Positions 35,705 to 44,494 of a stretch of DNA of 64,000 nt are shown in pieces (the stretch's first letter is position 1; each line of letters starts with the position of its first letter). A model generated the notes under the pieces. It was not told where the DNA came from. It saw only the letters and a program-made list of their open reading frames with translations, and did no database searches. The stretch is from NCBI GenBank assembly GCA_003250395.1, contig QKGM01000038.1:248001-312000 (forward strand), in the 5' to 3' direction. Both the position numbers and the translations under genes were made by a program. The stretch is from Bacteroidota bacterium (GTDB lineage Bacteria; Bacteroidota; Bacteroidia; Bacteroidales; TTA-H9).

Positions 35705-36693
35705 ATTTTCGATGCGTCGGTTCCTGAGGCGTTTTGAATATCATCCCTGATAAGTTGATCATAATCATCAAATCTACCGGTCGGGATAAGAACTGTGTAT
35801 TTTTTCCCATCTTTTACCTGAATCGTACTATCTGAGAGCCATGGATTCATTTCACGGAGTATGCGGTAATTGATTCCATGGTCACGGGCAAATTGAGGCA
35901 GGTTACTTACCGATTGGGTAATCTCTACCTTTTTTGTCGGAATGTCGGGGTACAGATCTTCGGGACGAATATTGTATCCGTATTTTTCGGGATGTTCGAA
36001 GATGAGTTTCATGGCAAGCAGACGGTATACATATCTTGATGTTTCACTGTTCAGGTAAAGTTCATAGAAGTTATTTGTGCCCTGATGCTTAACTACTCTT
36101 TTCATTCTGCCCTGACCCCCATTATACGAAGCTGCAACCATAGTCCAGTTGCCATGTTCTTCAAACGACTTTTTCATGTATTTGCAAGCTGCCTCTGTAG
36201 CTTTAATAATATGATTACGTTCATCAACCCAATTATTAATTTCAAGCCCATAGCTTTTGGCGGTTTCTGGGATAAATTGCCAATAACCTCCGGCACCTGC
36301 AGGTGATGTTGCAACGGTAAGCCCGCTTTCAACGAGGGCAAGATATTTCATATCCTCCGGAATGCCATTCTTTTTCAGGATACGTTCTATGACAGGGAAG
36401 AACCGGTGGCTTCGTTTGAACATCAGTATGGTGTTCGAGTGCCAATAGGTATTGGATGTTAGCTCACGGTCAAGGCTTTCTCTTACGTAGAAAAGATTTA
36501 ACGGCACCTTTTCTCCCGCGAGTTCAAGTTGCGTGGGTAGAGGTACTGCTACTGAGTGAAATCCGGTCCGTCCGGAAAAATCTCCGGCAATATTGTCCCT
36601 GCGGTTATCAGCCATTCCCAAATGCAATAATATGATTGCTGCACCAATTCCGATTAGTAGGGTTATATGAACAACTTGATTACGAATGTACAT
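35701..36693 (-). CDS. membrane-anchored lytic transglycosylase (SLT domain, LysM-like tail)
   Basis: A 330-residue protein with an N-terminal hydrophobic segment (about 7-26, anchor or signal) and an SLT domain: the catalytic glutamate in LALVESGL, then SPAGAGGYWQF and AASYNGGQGRMKR. The C-terminal 60 residues (VSNLPQFARDHGINYRIL to the end) resemble a LysM module. It is MltD-like and cleaves glycan strands to 1,6-anhydro ends in the periplasm. It is the first gene of a five-gene operon and has a good -7 box and leader hairpin upstream. Confidence 0.92.
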   Translation of the reverse strand: MYIRNQVVHITLLIGIGAAIILLHLGMADNRRDNIAGDFSGRTGFHSVAVPLPTQLELAGEKVPLNLFYVRESLDRELTSNTYWHSNTILMFKRSHRFFPVIERILKKNGIPEDMKYLALVESGLTVATSPAGAGGYWQFIPETAKSYGLEINNWVDERNHIIKATEAACKYMKKSFEEHGNWTMVAASYNGGQGRMKRVVKHQGTNNFYELYLNSETSRYVYRLLAMKLIFEHPEKYGYNIRPEDLYPDIPTKKVEITQSVSNLPQFARDHGINYRILREMNPWLSDSTIQVKDGKKYTVLIPTGRFDDYDQLIRDDIQNASGTDASKI

Positions 36694-36720
36694 GTTAATC
36701 TATAAATATTCAATGAGTAA

Positions 36721-36739
36721 TACCCCTTTTTCAGGGGTA
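36721..36739 (-). promoter_or_regulatory. hairpin in the transglycosylase-uvrA leader
   Basis: TACCCCT and AGGGGTA form a perfect 7-bp stem with a 5-base loop, starting about 8 bases after the expected transcription start and ending 28 bases before the start codon. It may stabilise the transcript or attenuate it. It could also end rfbC-side transcription poorly, but it lacks a T-tract on the minus strand. Confidence 0.5.
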
Positions 36740-36753
36740 AAAGAAAGAACCTG

Positions 36754-36761
36754 CAAAGGTA
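36754..36761 (-). promoter_or_regulatory. -7 box of the transglycosylase-uvrA operon
   Basis: On the minus strand TACCTTTG, followed by CAG-N3-CTTT, the same extension seen at both rpsL promoters. No -33 box is evident at 19-21 bases upstream. Confidence 0.65.
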
Positions 36762-36802
36762 GTAAATTTGGGGTGGATAGAAGAGCTCAGGGTCTAGCCC
36801 TA

Positions 36803-37345
36803 TTAAAACGGGCTCACAAAACCTTCGAAAAGAGGAGCAATTTTGTCTTTAGCCGAAATTATTGGATTTTTAATTCCCCAATCGATTCTCAGTGTTGGGT
36901 CATCCCAGCGGATGCTTCCTTCCGATGGTTTGTTATACACATTTGTACATTTATAGAAAAAAACCGTATTGTCTTCCAACGTAAGGAAACCGTGCGCCAT
37001 CCCGGCGGGTATCCAATACATGAATTTGTTCGATTCGGTCAGCATGATTGATGCCCATTTCCCATAGGTAGAACTACCTTTACGTAAATCGACAGCCACA
37101 TCAAGCACTGCTCCCTTCATAACCCTTACCAGTTTTCCCTGGGCAAAAGGGGGCGACTGAAAGTGAAGCCCCCTAAGCACGTCTTTCATCGATTTCGATT
37201 CATTATCCTGAACGAAGTTAACATCAATTCCAGCATTGGCAAATTTCTCACAGTTATACGACTCAAAGAAATACCCTCGTTCGTCTTCAAATACCTGAGG
37301 TTTGATAATCATAAGGCCTCTAATTTCAGTCTCGATAATTTCCAT
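36803..37345 (-). CDS. rfbC: dTDP-4-dehydrorhamnose 3,5-epimerase
   Basis: RfbC epimerises dTDP-4-keto-6-deoxyglucose at C3 and C5 on the way to dTDP-L-rhamnose. The 180-residue cupin protein has FEDERGYFFESY, the catalytic histidine region LRGLHFQ, the VAVDLRKGS block with its aspartate, and IPAGMAHGF. Length is typical. It stands apart from rfbA, rfbB and rfbD, none of which is in the window. Confidence 0.95.
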   Translation of the reverse strand: MEIIETEIRGLMIIKPQVFEDERGYFFESYNCEKFANAGIDVNFVQDNESKSMKDVLRGLHFQSPPFAQGKLVRVMKGAVLDVAVDLRKGSSTYGKWASIMLTESNKFMYWIPAGMAHGFLTLEDNTVFFYKCTNVYNKPSEGSIRWDDPTLRIDWGIKNPIISAKDKIAPLFEGFVSPF

Positions 37346-37368
37346 GGGTTTTGCATTTGAGTGGATGG

Positions 37369-37376
37369 CAAATTTA
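37369..37376 (-). promoter_or_regulatory. -7 box of rfbC
   Basis: Minus strand TAAATTTG, 23 bases before the ATG; it matches TAnnTTTG but no -33 box was found. Confidence 0.45.
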
Positions 37377-37476
37377 ATATTTTTCCATATAGTTACCGTC
37401 TGATATTACTTCATAGGCTGATGTTGCGTTAATAGCCTCAATCTTTATTAAAATGGGTGAATCATTACCATGAATA

Positions 37477-40400
37477 TTATTCATGTTTTATAGGTTTAGG
37501 GGCAGGAAGCGGAAAAATGTCGACAACAACCGGATCAGACAATGCGGGGTTGTTCTGGGTACAGAGAGAATAACTACTTGTCAGGCGGCAGGTTATTATA
37601 TCGCCCTGTACAGGCAGGTATGTAAATACATCGCCGCCAGAGAATACCCTCACACCATTTACAAACCAATCATATCCCGGATTTAACCCGCCATTCACAG
37701 GTAAGGCGATCATAACAACTGCATTTCCTTCGCAAGCAGTTCCCTGTTGTACAACGTTGACCGATATAGCCCAAAACTCAGGGACGGTAACAGTAATCAA
37801 AGCAGTATCGATAGCAGGGCAGCCTTCATTATCGGTATAGGATACTTTAACCCAATGGATTCCGGGTACAGACCATTTGACAGAACAACTGTAATCTGTA
37901 CCCCCCCCGCCAGAGACAATATTGCCACCAGTAGAAGTTGTCCAGTAATAATTATTCATCCCAGATTCGGTTGAATAAATCCCCTGGCTGTAGCGACATA
38001 CAGTATCCGGCCCTGAAAGTGTTGGATGGGGAGAAGCAATCATAACAATTTTAAGTTTGGCAAACCCGTCTCCGCAACTGTTTGTCCCATATACTGCAAC
38101 TGTATCGTATCCAGGAACAGAACCTGCATCAACGGTGATGGAGTTCGTTCCTTGTCCTGCTGTAATAGTTAACCCATTGCTTACACACCAGGTTAACGTA
38201 TCGGCAAACGGGATTGAATCAATCGAGAATACATGTCCTGTAGAATTAGCACAAAATCTGTCAGGTCCATAAATCTCAGAGGCAGTATCAGGAGTTTGAC
38301 ACATTTTAAATTTAACCAGGAAATAATCCCAATCGCCCTGGTTTTCTGTCGAGTGAGCTTTATTGGTCGCAATCATATTATTGCTGAAACTTTGAAAACA
38401 TGTAGAACTGGACGGATAATTCAGAGATAAGGTTTCTCCCGACAGGTATATATTCCCGTATTGATCATAATCGCAAGAGTTACCATTTTCATAATTTGTC
38501 CCTCCATAATATGTACCCCATATAAACTGACCATCTCCATTGAATTTACCGATGTAGGCATCACTTTGGCCCCTGATAGAAGACTGGTATGCATCTTGTG
38601 AAACGCCAATATTATCCTGAATATAACTTGAACCTGCTAAATATAGATTGTTTAAGCTGTCATTAGTAATACCAATGAAATTTACACGTCCGAAATAGGT
38701 TCCCCAAATCCTATTACCCAAATTATCGAACTTGGCAAGAAATGTCGCATCTGGATATGGAGGTGAGCTTAGAAAAGTTCCAGGTGTCCCTATTGTGTTC
38801 GACAAGTCATTGTATCCGGTAACAAATACGCAATTGATAGTATCAACATGACAAGCCCCGGCACCTCTACCTAAATAAGTACACCAATTACGCGAACCAT
38901 CGGAAGAAAAGCATGCAAGAAATCCATTATATGATGATCCGGAATATGTGCTCATGAACGATCCTGAGGTAGCAATATTATTGGCCGAGTATGTACTGCC
39001 GGTGAAATAAATTAGCCCGTTGCCGGTGACAGATATACATCCCGCACCATCTTCCTGATCCCCACCGTAATAGGTTGCCCAGGATAATTGCCCATCAGGA
39101 GTAAACTTGACCATAAAGGCATCTTTTCCTCCCCCATAAGATGTTTGAAAAGCCCTCGGTGTAGCTAATCCCGATGTCGAGCTTGTATGACCTACTGAAT
39201 AAATATTTCCGAAGTTATCTGTTGTCACTGAAATCAGATAATCAAAATTATTGACAGGAGAAGCAGGGGTTGTTCCACCAAAGTATGTTCCCCATAGCAG
39301 AAATCCATTGTTATTAAATTTTGCAATATAACCATCTTGTGAAGTACTTGTTGTTTGCCAGGCTCCCGGCGTAATCATTATACTACTCCCATTTACAGCA
39401 AGTCCGCATTGAATGATATTACCATCAAGATCGGTTGTATATCCTCCAGCAACTCCGGTTGTATAGGTTCCCCATATTTGGTTTCCAGATTGTGAAAATT
39501 TTGTTATAAATCCACCTGTTCCAGTATATTGATATGTTGGCAGGAATGATCCTGTTGTCGCTATCCCTTCAATTGAAGATGTATTTCCCGATAAAATCAG
39601 GTTACCAAAGTTGTCCAACAAATCTCCTTTAGATACAATGTTGTAATCAAATCCTTCCCCCCCGAAATAAGTTCCCCAGACTCTTGAAGGATACGGATCA
39701 ATGAAAACCAAAGCACCTGCAGGCACAGACTGGTTGCTTTCAAATCCGAAAGTATTGATTTCCGTTTGCGAGAAACAAACTTTGATGTCGGTTTCCTGAC
39801 TATTAACAGAATACCAACACCTGGGGATAGATTCTCTGATCAGAGACAGGGAAGTAGCATATAAAACTGCATCGTCGTTGACCATCACGGAATCCGCACC
39901 GGAAACTTTTAGCCTGATGTCAGACATCAAAGCACCGGGCCTCAATACAAAAGTATATTCAAACGGTTTGCCGTTCCCGGCGGAAAAAACCAGATCGATA
40001 CCGGGATAGACATCAGTATAGGTTACTTTATTGTATTTGTGGACATTTAGAACGGGTTCGTTGTATAGGTAATAATTAAAGTAAGCCTCAGACTTTTCTT
40101 CAGCCACAACCCTATGGTTAAGATCTGCACCTTCCAGATCAATATCAACACGATGGAAATGGCGAGGTATTGGCTTGTGTTTAAAGATTATATCATCACC
40201 CGTTACAGGTAATTTGCCGGGCAGTAACCTCTCTTTGTCCTGAGTTGATTCGTCGGTCCAAACATCGTAGCTGAATCCTGCTCGGCGTAGCTGTACATTC
40301 ATTCCCTTGCTGTTGAACAGAAATAGCACATTTTTATTGGGATTTCTGTTTTGATCAACTATCTGCCCTTTGTTTTCAGTAAACCCTGTAAACTGCCCGA

Positions 40401-40569
40401 GCCCTTCTGAGTGCAAATCGACAAAGGAAAAGAGTAGAATCAGGAACAAACCAACTGCTATACGGCTTCCTGTACCACTGCCATGAACAGCTCCGAATTT
40501 CATATTTGCCAGATCTATATGATGCATACCAGCTGATAAATATCTCAGCCAATTAATCTTGGGCACCAT
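37477..40569 (-). CDS. large SBBP beta-propeller surface/secreted protein
   Basis: A 1030-residue protein. After a likely signal peptide (hydrophobic stretch within about residues 38-50; possible starts at residues 1, 15 and 23) comes a domain opening FTENKGQ, typical of proteins that precede SBBP repeats. The middle contains about seven propeller blades, each marked by a WGTY-GG-like motif, suggesting a seven-bladed propeller. The last 250 residues form two or three Ig/PKD-like domains. Such proteins are usually exported by the Type IX system, yet this one stops at PKPIKHE without a recognisable sorting domain. Function is unknown; adhesion or a surface structural role is common for the class. 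A -7 box 32-39 bases upstream of the first ATG supports that start. Confidence 0.85.
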   Translation of the reverse strand: MVPKINWLRYLSAGMHHIDLANMKFGAVHGSGTGSRIAVGLFLILLFSFVDLHSEGLGQFTGFTENKGQIVDQNRNPNKNVLFLFNSKGMNVQLRRAGFSYDVWTDESTQDKERLLPGKLPVTGDDIIFKHKPIPRHFHRVDIDLEGADLNHRVVAEEKSEAYFNYYLYNEPVLNVHKYNKVTYTDVYPGIDLVFSAGNGKPFEYTFVLRPGALMSDIRLKVSGADSVMVNDDAVLYATSLSLIRESIPRCWYSVNSQETDIKVCFSQTEINTFGFESNQSVPAGALVFIDPYPSRVWGTYFGGEGFDYNIVSKGDLLDNFGNLILSGNTSSIEGIATTGSFLPTYQYTGTGGFITKFSQSGNQIWGTYTTGVAGGYTTDLDGNIIQCGLAVNGSSIMITPGAWQTTSTSQDGYIAKFNNNGFLLWGTYFGGTTPASPVNNFDYLISVTTDNFGNIYSVGHTSSTSGLATPRAFQTSYGGGKDAFMVKFTPDGQLSWATYYGGDQEDGAGCISVTGNGLIYFTGSTYSANNIATSGSFMSTYSGSSYNGFLACFSSDGSRNWCTYLGRGAGACHVDTINCVFVTGYNDLSNTIGTPGTFLSSPPYPDATFLAKFDNLGNRIWGTYFGRVNFIGITNDSLNNLYLAGSSYIQDNIGVSQDAYQSSIRGQSDAYIGKFNGDGQFIWGTYYGGTNYENGNSCDYDQYGNIYLSGETLSLNYPSSSTCFQSFSNNMIATNKAHSTENQGDWDYFLVKFKMCQTPDTASEIYGPDRFCANSTGHVFSIDSIPFADTLTWCVSNGLTITAGQGTNSITVDAGSVPGYDTVAVYGTNSCGDGFAKLKIVMIASPHPTLSGPDTVCRYSQGIYSTESGMNNYYWTTSTGGNIVSGGGGTDYSCSVKWSVPGIHWVKVSYTDNEGCPAIDTALITVTVPEFWAISVNVVQQGTACEGNAVVMIALPVNGGLNPGYDWFVNGVRVFSGGDVFTYLPVQGDIITCRLTSSYSLCTQNNPALSDPVVVDIFPLPAPKPIKHE

Positions 40570-40600
40570 GTTACTTATACCTTTGATTAAGATTTGTGAT

Positions 40601-40608
40601 CAAAGATA
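40601..40608 (-). promoter_or_regulatory. -7 box of the SBBP gene
   Basis: Minus strand TATCTTTG, 31 bases before the first ATG. A plus-strand TAnnTTTG match (TACCTTTG, 40578-40585) lies just inside the same region in the opposite direction. Confidence 0.5.
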
Positions 40609-41132
40609 CTTTTTTTATTATTGGTAGAGTTATTTATCGCTTTTTATTGCGATTTAATCTGGTTAATTCTGCTTTTTCTCGGAAGAGACTATATTATCAG
40701 GTATTAATCTGGATATTTTGATTTAAAGAGAGGCTATACAGGATTCCCCTTTTTGCTTGATAATTAACGTTAAATTTGTGTCAAGCCGAATAGGTTATTT
40801 CTGATTTAGTGGCTGATCGTGTTATGAAAGTAACGGTTAGGATGGATTCGGCATCCAATTTGTAAGAGGGATCTTGTTTCCGGAGATGTAAGATTTCGAT
40901 CTTTCTACAAAACTTCCGAAACCCTGTCTTATCAGGTATTCACTTTTATAGTTAAAAACCAACTATAACCTGAATTTATGGAAACAGTTTTGTGATATTG
41001 GCTGTTTTGGTTGGAATAGCTGGAAAGAGTGATACCGCCAATATCATGCCAAAAATTCCACATAGTTAATTTTTGTTCATATGTAGAATACTCCAAAGTT
41101 ACTACAGCCATAGGCAATTCATAAGCTAAATA

Positions 41133-41151
41133 TATCTTTGGTCTATCTTTG
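41133..41151 (+). promoter_or_regulatory. two tandem -7 boxes without a downstream gene
   Basis: TATCTTTG occurs twice, starting 11 bases apart, both on the plus strand. Neither has a clear -33 box. No plus-strand gene follows before the hairpin at 41559-41601. Confidence 0.4.
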
Positions 41152-41558
41152 GTATGAATTTGATGCTACTTGAAGATACTGCATTGTGTATTACTCATAT
41201 ATTCAGCTCATTAGTCTGTTCATGAATATGGTATTGGAATGTAGAAAAAATTCAAGAAAACATAATTTTTCGTTGAAAGTGGATTGAGACCATGTTAAAA
41301 CTGCCTCCATTATCCGGAAATTGGTTTTAAATTTGGAATCGGTGCAATAATACCTGTTTATATCGATGCATCAGGCCCTATGCGGGCAAAACCGTGAAAG
41401 GATAGTTTATAATTGGATGTTTGTTACAGTAGTAACATCATGTACTTTTTGATGTCTTTGTACAGTATTTCTGTAGAGAAACTGAATCATCTGTAGCCCT
41501 GTTTTTCCTTCGTCTGATTTACTCATATTCTGTCTTACAAGATCAGGTTTATCAAAGA

Positions 41559-41601
41559 AAAGGAGCAAAAGGGCAATTCACAATTGCCCTTTTGCTCCTT
41601 T
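41559..41601 (-). terminator. 20-bp perfect hairpin after the CcmF-like gene
   Basis: A perfect 20-bp stem (AAAGGAGCAAAAGGGCAATT, loop CAC, then its complement) lies 26 bases past the stop of the haem lyase gene. Both arms end in T-rich sequence on their own strand, so it could stop transcription from either side. Confidence 0.8.
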
Positions 41602-41627
41602 CAGCTTCTAAGTATCGATATTGTATA

Positions 41628-44015
41628 TTATGTTGCGTTTTTTAATTTCTTGATTCTTCTCCACATAGCCATGAAAAGCCCGATAAAGAGAATACCAGCA
41701 CCACTCCATACAAGATTGATATATGGATTAACAACAGCATGCAGGACAATGAAATCCATCTTCGGTTCGAACATGCTCAGGATGATCTTTCCGGGTTTAT
41801 CAGAAACTTTTTCGAATATGATATGCAGACCTGCCCTTTCCGGGATAGCTGGTATCTTTTCAGCCTGTCCGCCAGAGACGGCATAGGATGTGGTAACCTG
41901 CTGAATCGTATTGGTGTTTGTGTTTAAAACTGTCAGGTAGGCCGTTAGAGTTACGTTGTTGGGATCTATTTCAGCTGATACCGAACCAATACCCACGCTA
42001 TCAATTATAATGGTGTTTTGCTTAACCTGAATGGTGTCGCCAGTGCTAACTTCCTTTCCGCCAAGTGGTGTGAGCGTTCCTGGAGCATCTTCGGCATATG
42101 CGATATACGTATAAATGTCGCGGGTTAACCCCCTTCGCGTAGCCGGATTGTAAACATACCCCATACGTGTATTGCGGTTAACCGTGGGAGAGAGGTCGAA
42201 TAGCTTCCGGTAGCCATTCCTGTTTTTCTCAAGAAAATCTATTCGATAGAAGGTTTCACGGCCACGGCTATTAGTGTCCTGATAGGTTACATAATATTCA
42301 GCCATTTCAAGGGTATCGCCACGAACCAGCATGATGTTTTCACGATTGAATTTTTCGTCGCCCAGATAATACCCCGATGTATTTGTACTTATTGTGCGGG
42401 AGTTTGAGAATGTGAGTACCACACCTGCAATGAAGACAGCCAGTCCTGCATGACTGACCATACCGCCAGGGACAACCGATTTTTTGAGCAACATAACAGC
42501 TAACTCTATCGAGATCACCAGTGTATAAATAGCTGAGAAGACCAGGATAACATATACAGGATTGTGGATGGGGGCGAAGATAGCGAGCAGCACGGTTACC
42601 GCTAATCCAGCGATTGCAGCCAAAGCTGACCGGCGTAAAAATTTTCTGATATCAGTTACCTGATAGTGCATAAAAGAACCAATACCCATGGCTAGAAGAA
42701 TCAGCAACGCGTATGGCGATTGCCATTTATTGTAGTAAGCAACTACGTTTGCCGGTGGTGCAATATGGAGGCCGAATAGCTGGTTCCAAACGGGAATGGA
42801 TGTTACAAAGATGATCTGGAAAGTAGCCAGCAGCATAATGGTGGCACCAGCAAACATCCAGAACTCACGAGAGGCGAAGCTCTCGCTTTTTTCCCCTTTC
42901 AATAGTTTATATCTTTTAAGGATCAGGGCCAAAGGAATAAAGAAAAAGGCCGCGAGTGTAATGACCAATTGAGTCACCATACCGTTATCTCCGAACGAAT
43001 GGGCAGATGAGTCTGCCAGAACTCCGCTTTTAGTGAGATAGCTTGCATAGAGTACGAAAAAGTAGCCTGCAAGGGTAAAGATAACGGAGAATATCAGGCT
43101 TGTACGCTGCTTGTGGGCCACGAGCTGAAAGTGAAGTGCAGCAGCAAGTACTAACCAAGGCACAAGCGAAGCATTTTCAACAGGATCCCATGCCCAGAAA
43201 CCTCCGAAAGTGAGAGAGACATAGGCCCACATTCCGCCGAGGATAATTCCTATCCCAAGAATAAGCAATGAAAAGATGGTCCATGGGAGAGCAGGTTTTA
43301 TCCACTCAACTGGTTTAGATTGCCATAATCCTGCCAGTGCATAGGCGAAGGGAACCAGCATGGCAGCATATCCAAGGAACAGGATAGGCGGGTGGGTTGT
43401 CATCCAGATGTTTTCAAGTAATGGATTTAATCCATTACCATCGATTATCATCGAAAGGTAGTTCGGGTGAGAGAAAAAGTCTGCCTGTGTAGCTCCCATT
43501 GTATCGCGAAGAAGGGCGAAAGGATTTTGCCCTATTGAAATACCTCCCAGATCGAAACCTAGCAGGGTGGTGATGAGAAATATCTGAGCAACAGCATATA
43601 TAGTCATCACTTTTGTTTCCCACTCTTTACCCACTTTGATTACGATCAGACCCAGCAAACTTTGCCACATTGCCCAAACAAGAAAACTACCTTCCTGTCC
43701 TGCCCAAAAACATGAGATAATGTATTGGGTAGGTAAATCACGTGATGAATACTTATATACATAACTATATTCAAAATAGTGATTGAAAATAAGGTAGTAG
43801 AGCATCGAAATTGATGCCAGTATTGTAACAAAATGAACAACGAAAAGTAACCTTCCCCATCGCCTCATTGAGACAGCAGATGCAGAACCCGGTTGCTTTC
43901 CGGCATTATAGTAAAACCACGCAGATAAGATAGAGGCAATAAATGCCATCAGGATGAATATCTGCCCCAAAGTGCCCGGGAGTAAATGCTCACCGGTATA
44001 ATTGATTGCTTCCAT
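41628..44015 (-). CDS. CcmF/CcsA-type cytochrome c haem lyase
   Basis: A 795-residue polytopic protein with about fifteen hydrophobic segments. The tryptophan-rich haem-handling motif GGFWAWDPVENASL near residues 268-282 and the WMTTHPPILFLGYA segment mark the CcmF/NrfE/CcsA family, which attaches or transports haem during cytochrome c maturation at the outer face of the inner membrane. The hydrophilic region between about residues 540 and 755 is the periplasmic domain near the C-terminus. CcmE, CcmC and CcmB partners are not adjacent. It has its own -7 box and a strong terminator, so it is probably monocistronic. Confidence 0.93.
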   Translation of the reverse strand: MEAINYTGEHLLPGTLGQIFILMAFIASILSAWFYYNAGKQPGSASAVSMRRWGRLLFVVHFVTILASISMLYYLIFNHYFEYSYVYKYSSRDLPTQYIISCFWAGQEGSFLVWAMWQSLLGLIVIKVGKEWETKVMTIYAVAQIFLITTLLGFDLGGISIGQNPFALLRDTMGATQADFFSHPNYLSMIIDGNGLNPLLENIWMTTHPPILFLGYAAMLVPFAYALAGLWQSKPVEWIKPALPWTIFSLLILGIGIILGGMWAYVSLTFGGFWAWDPVENASLVPWLVLAAALHFQLVAHKQRTSLIFSVIFTLAGYFFVLYASYLTKSGVLADSSAHSFGDNGMVTQLVITLAAFFFIPLALILKRYKLLKGEKSESFASREFWMFAGATIMLLATFQIIFVTSIPVWNQLFGLHIAPPANVVAYYNKWQSPYALLILLAMGIGSFMHYQVTDIRKFLRRSALAAIAGLAVTVLLAIFAPIHNPVYVILVFSAIYTLVISIELAVMLLKKSVVPGGMVSHAGLAVFIAGVVLTFSNSRTISTNTSGYYLGDEKFNRENIMLVRGDTLEMAEYYVTYQDTNSRGRETFYRIDFLEKNRNGYRKLFDLSPTVNRNTRMGYVYNPATRRGLTRDIYTYIAYAEDAPGTLTPLGGKEVSTGDTIQVKQNTIIIDSVGIGSVSAEIDPNNVTLTAYLTVLNTNTNTIQQVTTSYAVSGGQAEKIPAIPERAGLHIIFEKVSDKPGKIILSMFEPKMDFIVLHAVVNPYINLVWSGAGILFIGLFMAMWRRIKKLKNAT

Positions 44016-44034
44016 ATTTAGGTATTCAAATGTG

Positions 44035-44042
44035 CAAATATA
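44035..44042 (-). promoter_or_regulatory. -7 box of the CcmF-like gene
   Basis: Minus strand TATATTTG, 19 bases before the ATG. Matches TAnnTTTG; no -33 box at normal spacing. Confidence 0.5.
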
Positions 44043-44494
44043 AAGGAAATTGTGTAAGACCTCAGCGTCGCCCTATACTCCCTGAAGCAGTGATAATTTC
44101 ATAGAAATTGCTTTTGGGAATTACTCATAACAACAGAATTATGAGATGAAGGTTTGCGGTTTATATAACTTTCCGACTACAACTATGATTTATTGTAAGG
44201 TCTTCGCTCTACATTCAAAACCTCAGAGTTGGCTGAAGGATAATACTTTCTGTTGTCCTGGCTTTACAAATAAAGTTATAACCCAGTTTACATTATCCGA
44301 ACACAAAAGGCAGACATACCCTGATTCAGGCGATCGTATCCTTATATAATAATGTATACCGTTAATAACCCGGATAGGTTAATCAACAATGCTGCTGAGA
44401 AAATCGGGGATAGAGGAAATACATGTTGATATGGGCAGATGGAAATTGGACGCACCTGCTGCTTAAAACCCGGAGAAGTTTTATCAGATAACCT
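44043..44494. other. intergenic stretch, nothing recognised
   Basis: About 450 bases without a recognisable gene. A 67-codon plus-strand frame at 44146-44349 lacks any protein-like pattern. A weak stem AAACCC/GGGTTT near 44465-44513 spans the end of the glycosyltransferase gene. Confidence 0.4.

Larger units (their letters stand above)
40609..41627. other. gene-free 1-kb region with promoter boxes and inverted repeats
   Basis: No recognisable gene. A 61-codon minus-strand frame (40932-41117) has no protein-like features and overlaps the strongest inverted repeats. Contents: stem TTATAGTT/AACTATAA (40946-40953, 40961-40968), flanked by TCAGG/CCTGA; a 10-bp inverted repeat (40993-41002, 41037-41046); a minus-strand TAACTTTG (41094-41101); tandem plus-strand TATCTTTG boxes (41133-41140, 41144-41151); a hairpin TGTTAC-AGTA-GTAACA (41419-41434); and the terminator at 41559-41601. 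One or two small RNAs are possible. Confidence 0.45.

Noticed and set aside
37373-37484. 37-codon minus-strand frame overlapping the SBBP stop
   Set aside because: Too short and without similarity to a sorting domain, so it does not restore the missing C-terminus.
40932-41117. 61-codon minus-strand open frame
   Set aside because: It begins at TTG, covers the strongest inverted repeats, and has no protein-like pattern.
44146-44349. 67-codon plus-strand open frame
   Set aside because: Low-complexity composition without any recognisable motif; no promoter seen.
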